Shown one piece after another: positions 61,627 through 64,000 of a DNA stretch of 64,000 nt. The notes below the pieces were generated by a model. The model was not told the DNA's origin and did no database searches. It saw only the letters and a program-made list of their open reading frames with translations. Made by a program: the position numbers and the translations under genes. Positions within the stretch are counted from its first letter, which is position 1, and every line of letters begins with the position of its first letter. Origin of the DNA: Epiperipatus broadwayi (lineage: Eukaryota > Onychophora > Udeonychophora > Euonychophora > Peripatidae); the NCBI GenBank assembly GCA_028023455.1, contig JAQFVV010006271.1:4558173-4622172 (forward strand), in the 5' to 3' direction.

Positions 61627-62735
61627 CATTTATCTTAGTTAATATTACAAAGTCAATCATTTCTATGTTTGTCTGATTCCGTCATAAAATTATAAATAGA
61701 TCGTATTTTATCATTGATTCATGATGACTTGTCTTAATTTTTTTTTAAAAAAAAGAAAACATCTCAAATAAAAAGTACAAACTTCATAGAATAGTTTAAT
61801 TGAATATTATATTTAAATTGGGATGAATCTAAATTATAATCATATATTTTAATTATTTCCAACCAATTTCATATTCATTTATTCGAACGTTTAAATAGAT
61901 GATATTTATTATTATAGGTCGATGGACATCCAATGGAAACTTAACATATCTTTTATATAATACGATTGGACATTATAAAGTCAGAAATTAGCTAATAAGT
62001 TTTCTTGGAGTATTTTATTTTAACACATAATCGAAGCAATAATTAAGTATCACTTTATTGGGAGATATGAATAAATTATTTATATATTACTTTATAGAAT
62101 CTTATTAAACTAGACGCAGATTTATTTGTTTAAATATTTAAAGGAGTGCATAGGTTTTCAAAGTGTCTTATAAAATAATATAAAAACTAGTTGATTTCAA
62201 TAGAAAATTATTAATTAAATACTAAAGTAGAAAGAATTGTGTGTGCTTATTGAAAGATTTACGAATGTTTATACTTTCTGTTTAGCGTTTTATTAACCAG
62301 GTATATGTTTGAGTCAATTATTATTTTGTTTCAACCTTTCAAAATAGTGTCTATATTTAAGATGTTTGTTAAAAAATGCAATTGTGGTTGTTTAAAAGCT
62401 CATCTGTTTAAATAAAAATGCAGTATCATTAAATATTTAAAGGAGATTTAAATTGTTACAAGTAGCAATAGATTAATAAAATATATTGAAATCTGTTTTA
62501 GTTATTGATTGGATTTGATTTTCATTAGATTGCTAATCAAATAGTTAGCCTAATCATATATTATTGTTTAGGGTAATAGTAGACAGTTTCACTGCTCATT
62601 GCAGTTTATGTTGTAATTGTGATTGATTTGTTGATGTCTGGAGCAGATAATCTCATTATTTCTTTATTTCACATATAGCTTAAACCAATTAAAGTTTAAG
62701 AGAGATTATTTGTGCTTTGTAATGGTTTATTACAT
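57094..62735. other. AT-rich DNA; the distal part should be an unseen LTR
   Basis: No recognisable gene. The frame at 58311-58544 has no known domain. The last part before 62735 must be the LTR of the next element, ending TTTATTACA, but the matching second LTR lies outside the window, so its start cannot be placed. A 49-bp TA tract lies at 61576-61624. Confidence 0.5.
61576..61624. repeat. (TA)n microsatellite
   Basis: About 49 bp of pure TA repeat. Confidence 0.95.
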
Positions 62736-62737
62736 TA

Positions 62738-62753
62738 TGGCGACCCGATTGAG
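62738..62753 (+). other. Putative primer-binding site of the right-edge LTR element
   Basis: TGGCGACCCGATTGAG after TTATTACAT is the typical LTR-end plus primer-binding-site arrangement (TGGCGAC-type). A leader of about 400 bp leads from it to the gag start at 63151. Confidence 0.6.
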
Positions 62754-63150
62754 CTTGACTAGATTAAATTAAACTAGATTTTAGATTTTTTTATCAGATC
62801 AAATTGATCATCCTAACCATCACCAGCATTGATCAAATTTCATCAGTTACAAAATGGTGACCTACTCGGCCAAAATAACCAATTAAACATCCAAGTATGA
62901 GTCTCATATAGATTCTAAAAGTGGTATTGTATTTATATACATTGGTGGAGTTATATAGCTGATTATATTATATCATAGGTTTTAGTAAGATGTTAGGAAA
63001 TTTTATTGTTGTGGTCGTTCTTTGTGGATTTTATTCGCAGCTGTAGAATTAATGGGTAGATATGTTTTATGTAAGAATAAATAAAGGTAAATTATTTCGC
63101 AATTTATTTCAAAAAAGATAGAGAATATTTGACATAAATAATAAATAAAA

Positions 63151-64000
63151 ATGGAAAGCAATAAGACAGAAGTATTATCCAAGCTTGAAGGAGATTTGTA
63201 TCCAATTCTGAGAAAATTAATGGAAAAGATGGGTGATATAAATAGAGAAATAAATAATAAATTTAGTGATATAAGTAGGGATATGAATAACAAATTGGAA
63301 GATATAATTAGTGATATGAATAATAAATTTGAAGATATAAATAATAGATTTACTGATATCAGTAGAAATAATCAAATGCTAAGAGAAGACATGAATAATA
63401 AATTGGGTGATATGATTAAAGAAAATAAAGAACTTAGAGAAGAGGTGGATATCAAAATTGACTTATGTAAAATCGAGTTAAACGCTACCAATGCCAAGTT
63501 TGATGAATTTAAATATAACTTAGATACTCGGTTGAAAGAATCCAATGATAAATATAATTGTAGGTTTGATGAATTGAGTGACCATATAGAGAAGTCACAA
63601 GAACACATAGATGTCAGGCTTAACATTTTAGATACCGAAGTTAAAAGCTGTAAAATTGAATATCAAAGTTTGGAGGAAAGATGTTTTAAAATTGAAAAAA
63701 TTATGTAGATACCCAGAAAGCAAGTGCAATGGAGATAAGTGATATCAAAAGAGAGATAAGAGATATTCAGACTAATATGAAGGTAAAATGTAACAAAGCA
63801 AAAATAGTAAATTGCAATGTATTAGAACAGGTGCCTTTAGAAAAAGTAACGATGATTAAAAGATTTGAAAAGGTAAAAATAGATTGTTCTGATAATTTAG
63901 TAAAAATAAAGTATATTGATGAGCAGAATAATTTAAATAAGAAGCTTTCAAATGTTGAGCTATTACAACCAAAGAAAAACATAAAGACGGAGGTTAGTCA
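63151..64000 (+). pseudogene. Coiled-coil Gag-like gene, frameshifted, runs off the window
   Basis: The ATG at 63151 opens a 185-codon frame (MESNKTEVLSKLEGDLYPIL) made of a near-continuous coiled coil, with repeated segments such as DMNNKLEDIISDMNNKFEDI. It ends at a TAG at 63706-63708. A second frame offset by one base continues at once (about 63709 to the window end) with MEISDIKREIRDIQTNMKVK and a Lys/Cys/Val-rich part. So either one indel breaks the gene or a programmed shift joins the frames. Capsid and pol would lie beyond the window. It is the same design as the other coiled-coil Gag genes here. Confidence 0.6.

Noticed and set aside
62835-62870. Minus-strand CTGATGA
   Set aside because: No GAAA at a fitting distance and no stems.

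Overview
The window reads as nuclear DNA of an invertebrate animal, most likely an arthropod. The reasons are a very AT-rich base composition, long (TA)n, (GATA)n and (TAA)n tracts, no compact operons, and dense retroelement debris: RTE-type and CCHC-tailed non-LTR elements, Penelope-like elements with a GIY-YIG nuclease, and Gypsy-type LTR elements. Two spliced cysteine-rich exons also resemble secreted proteins of arthropods and nematodes. The arthropod placement is inference. Only a few short exons look like host genes.

Layout. 1-2180: nothing recognised. 2.18-6.66 kb: four fold-back repeats and a tandem repeat of about 411 bp, several carrying hammerhead ribozyme cores. 6.69-9.6 kb: a decayed RTE-type LINE whose 5' end motif recurs where its ORF breaks off. 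10.85-11.4 kb: old copies of a second hammerhead-bearing repeat. 12.88-13.17 kb: a (GATA)n array. 13.84-27.03 kb: a non-autonomous LTR element with LTRs of about 4.8 kb around an internal region of only 1.95 kb that encodes a coiled-coil Gag-like protein. Its right LTR was invaded by a 1.55-kb insertion holding a 379-bp palindrome and the best-preserved hammerhead. 27.2-28.6 kb: Penelope-like remnant (minus). 29.4-30.7 kb: decayed gag (minus). 31.1-32.7 kb: two LINE fragments. 33.2-34.9 kb: host exon candidates. 35.25-44.5 kb: AT-rich DNA with nothing recognised. 45.8-46.45 kb: second Penelope remnant (plus). 46.86-46.99 kb: a second exon of the cysteine-rich gene. 47.88-57.09 kb: an LTR element on the minus strand with two 1,620-bp LTRs, gag, and only the tail of integrase. 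57.1-62.7 kb: nothing recognised. 62.74-64.0 kb: primer-binding site and gag of a further LTR element running off the window.

Three threads connect these parts. First, at least three repeat families carry type I hammerhead geometry (paired stem I, CUGAUGA or a near match, a short stem II, GAAA, a very short stem III, then UC), and two inverted junctions lie at or within a few bases of the predicted self-cleavage site. Second, (TA)n tracts repeatedly sit at the centre of inverted duplications of the immediately flanking DNA, including at the ends of two LTR elements. Third, four Gag-like genes share a coiled-coil-first design, two of them with a recognisable capsid-like part. All of this was read by eye; no alignment, folding or database search was run.
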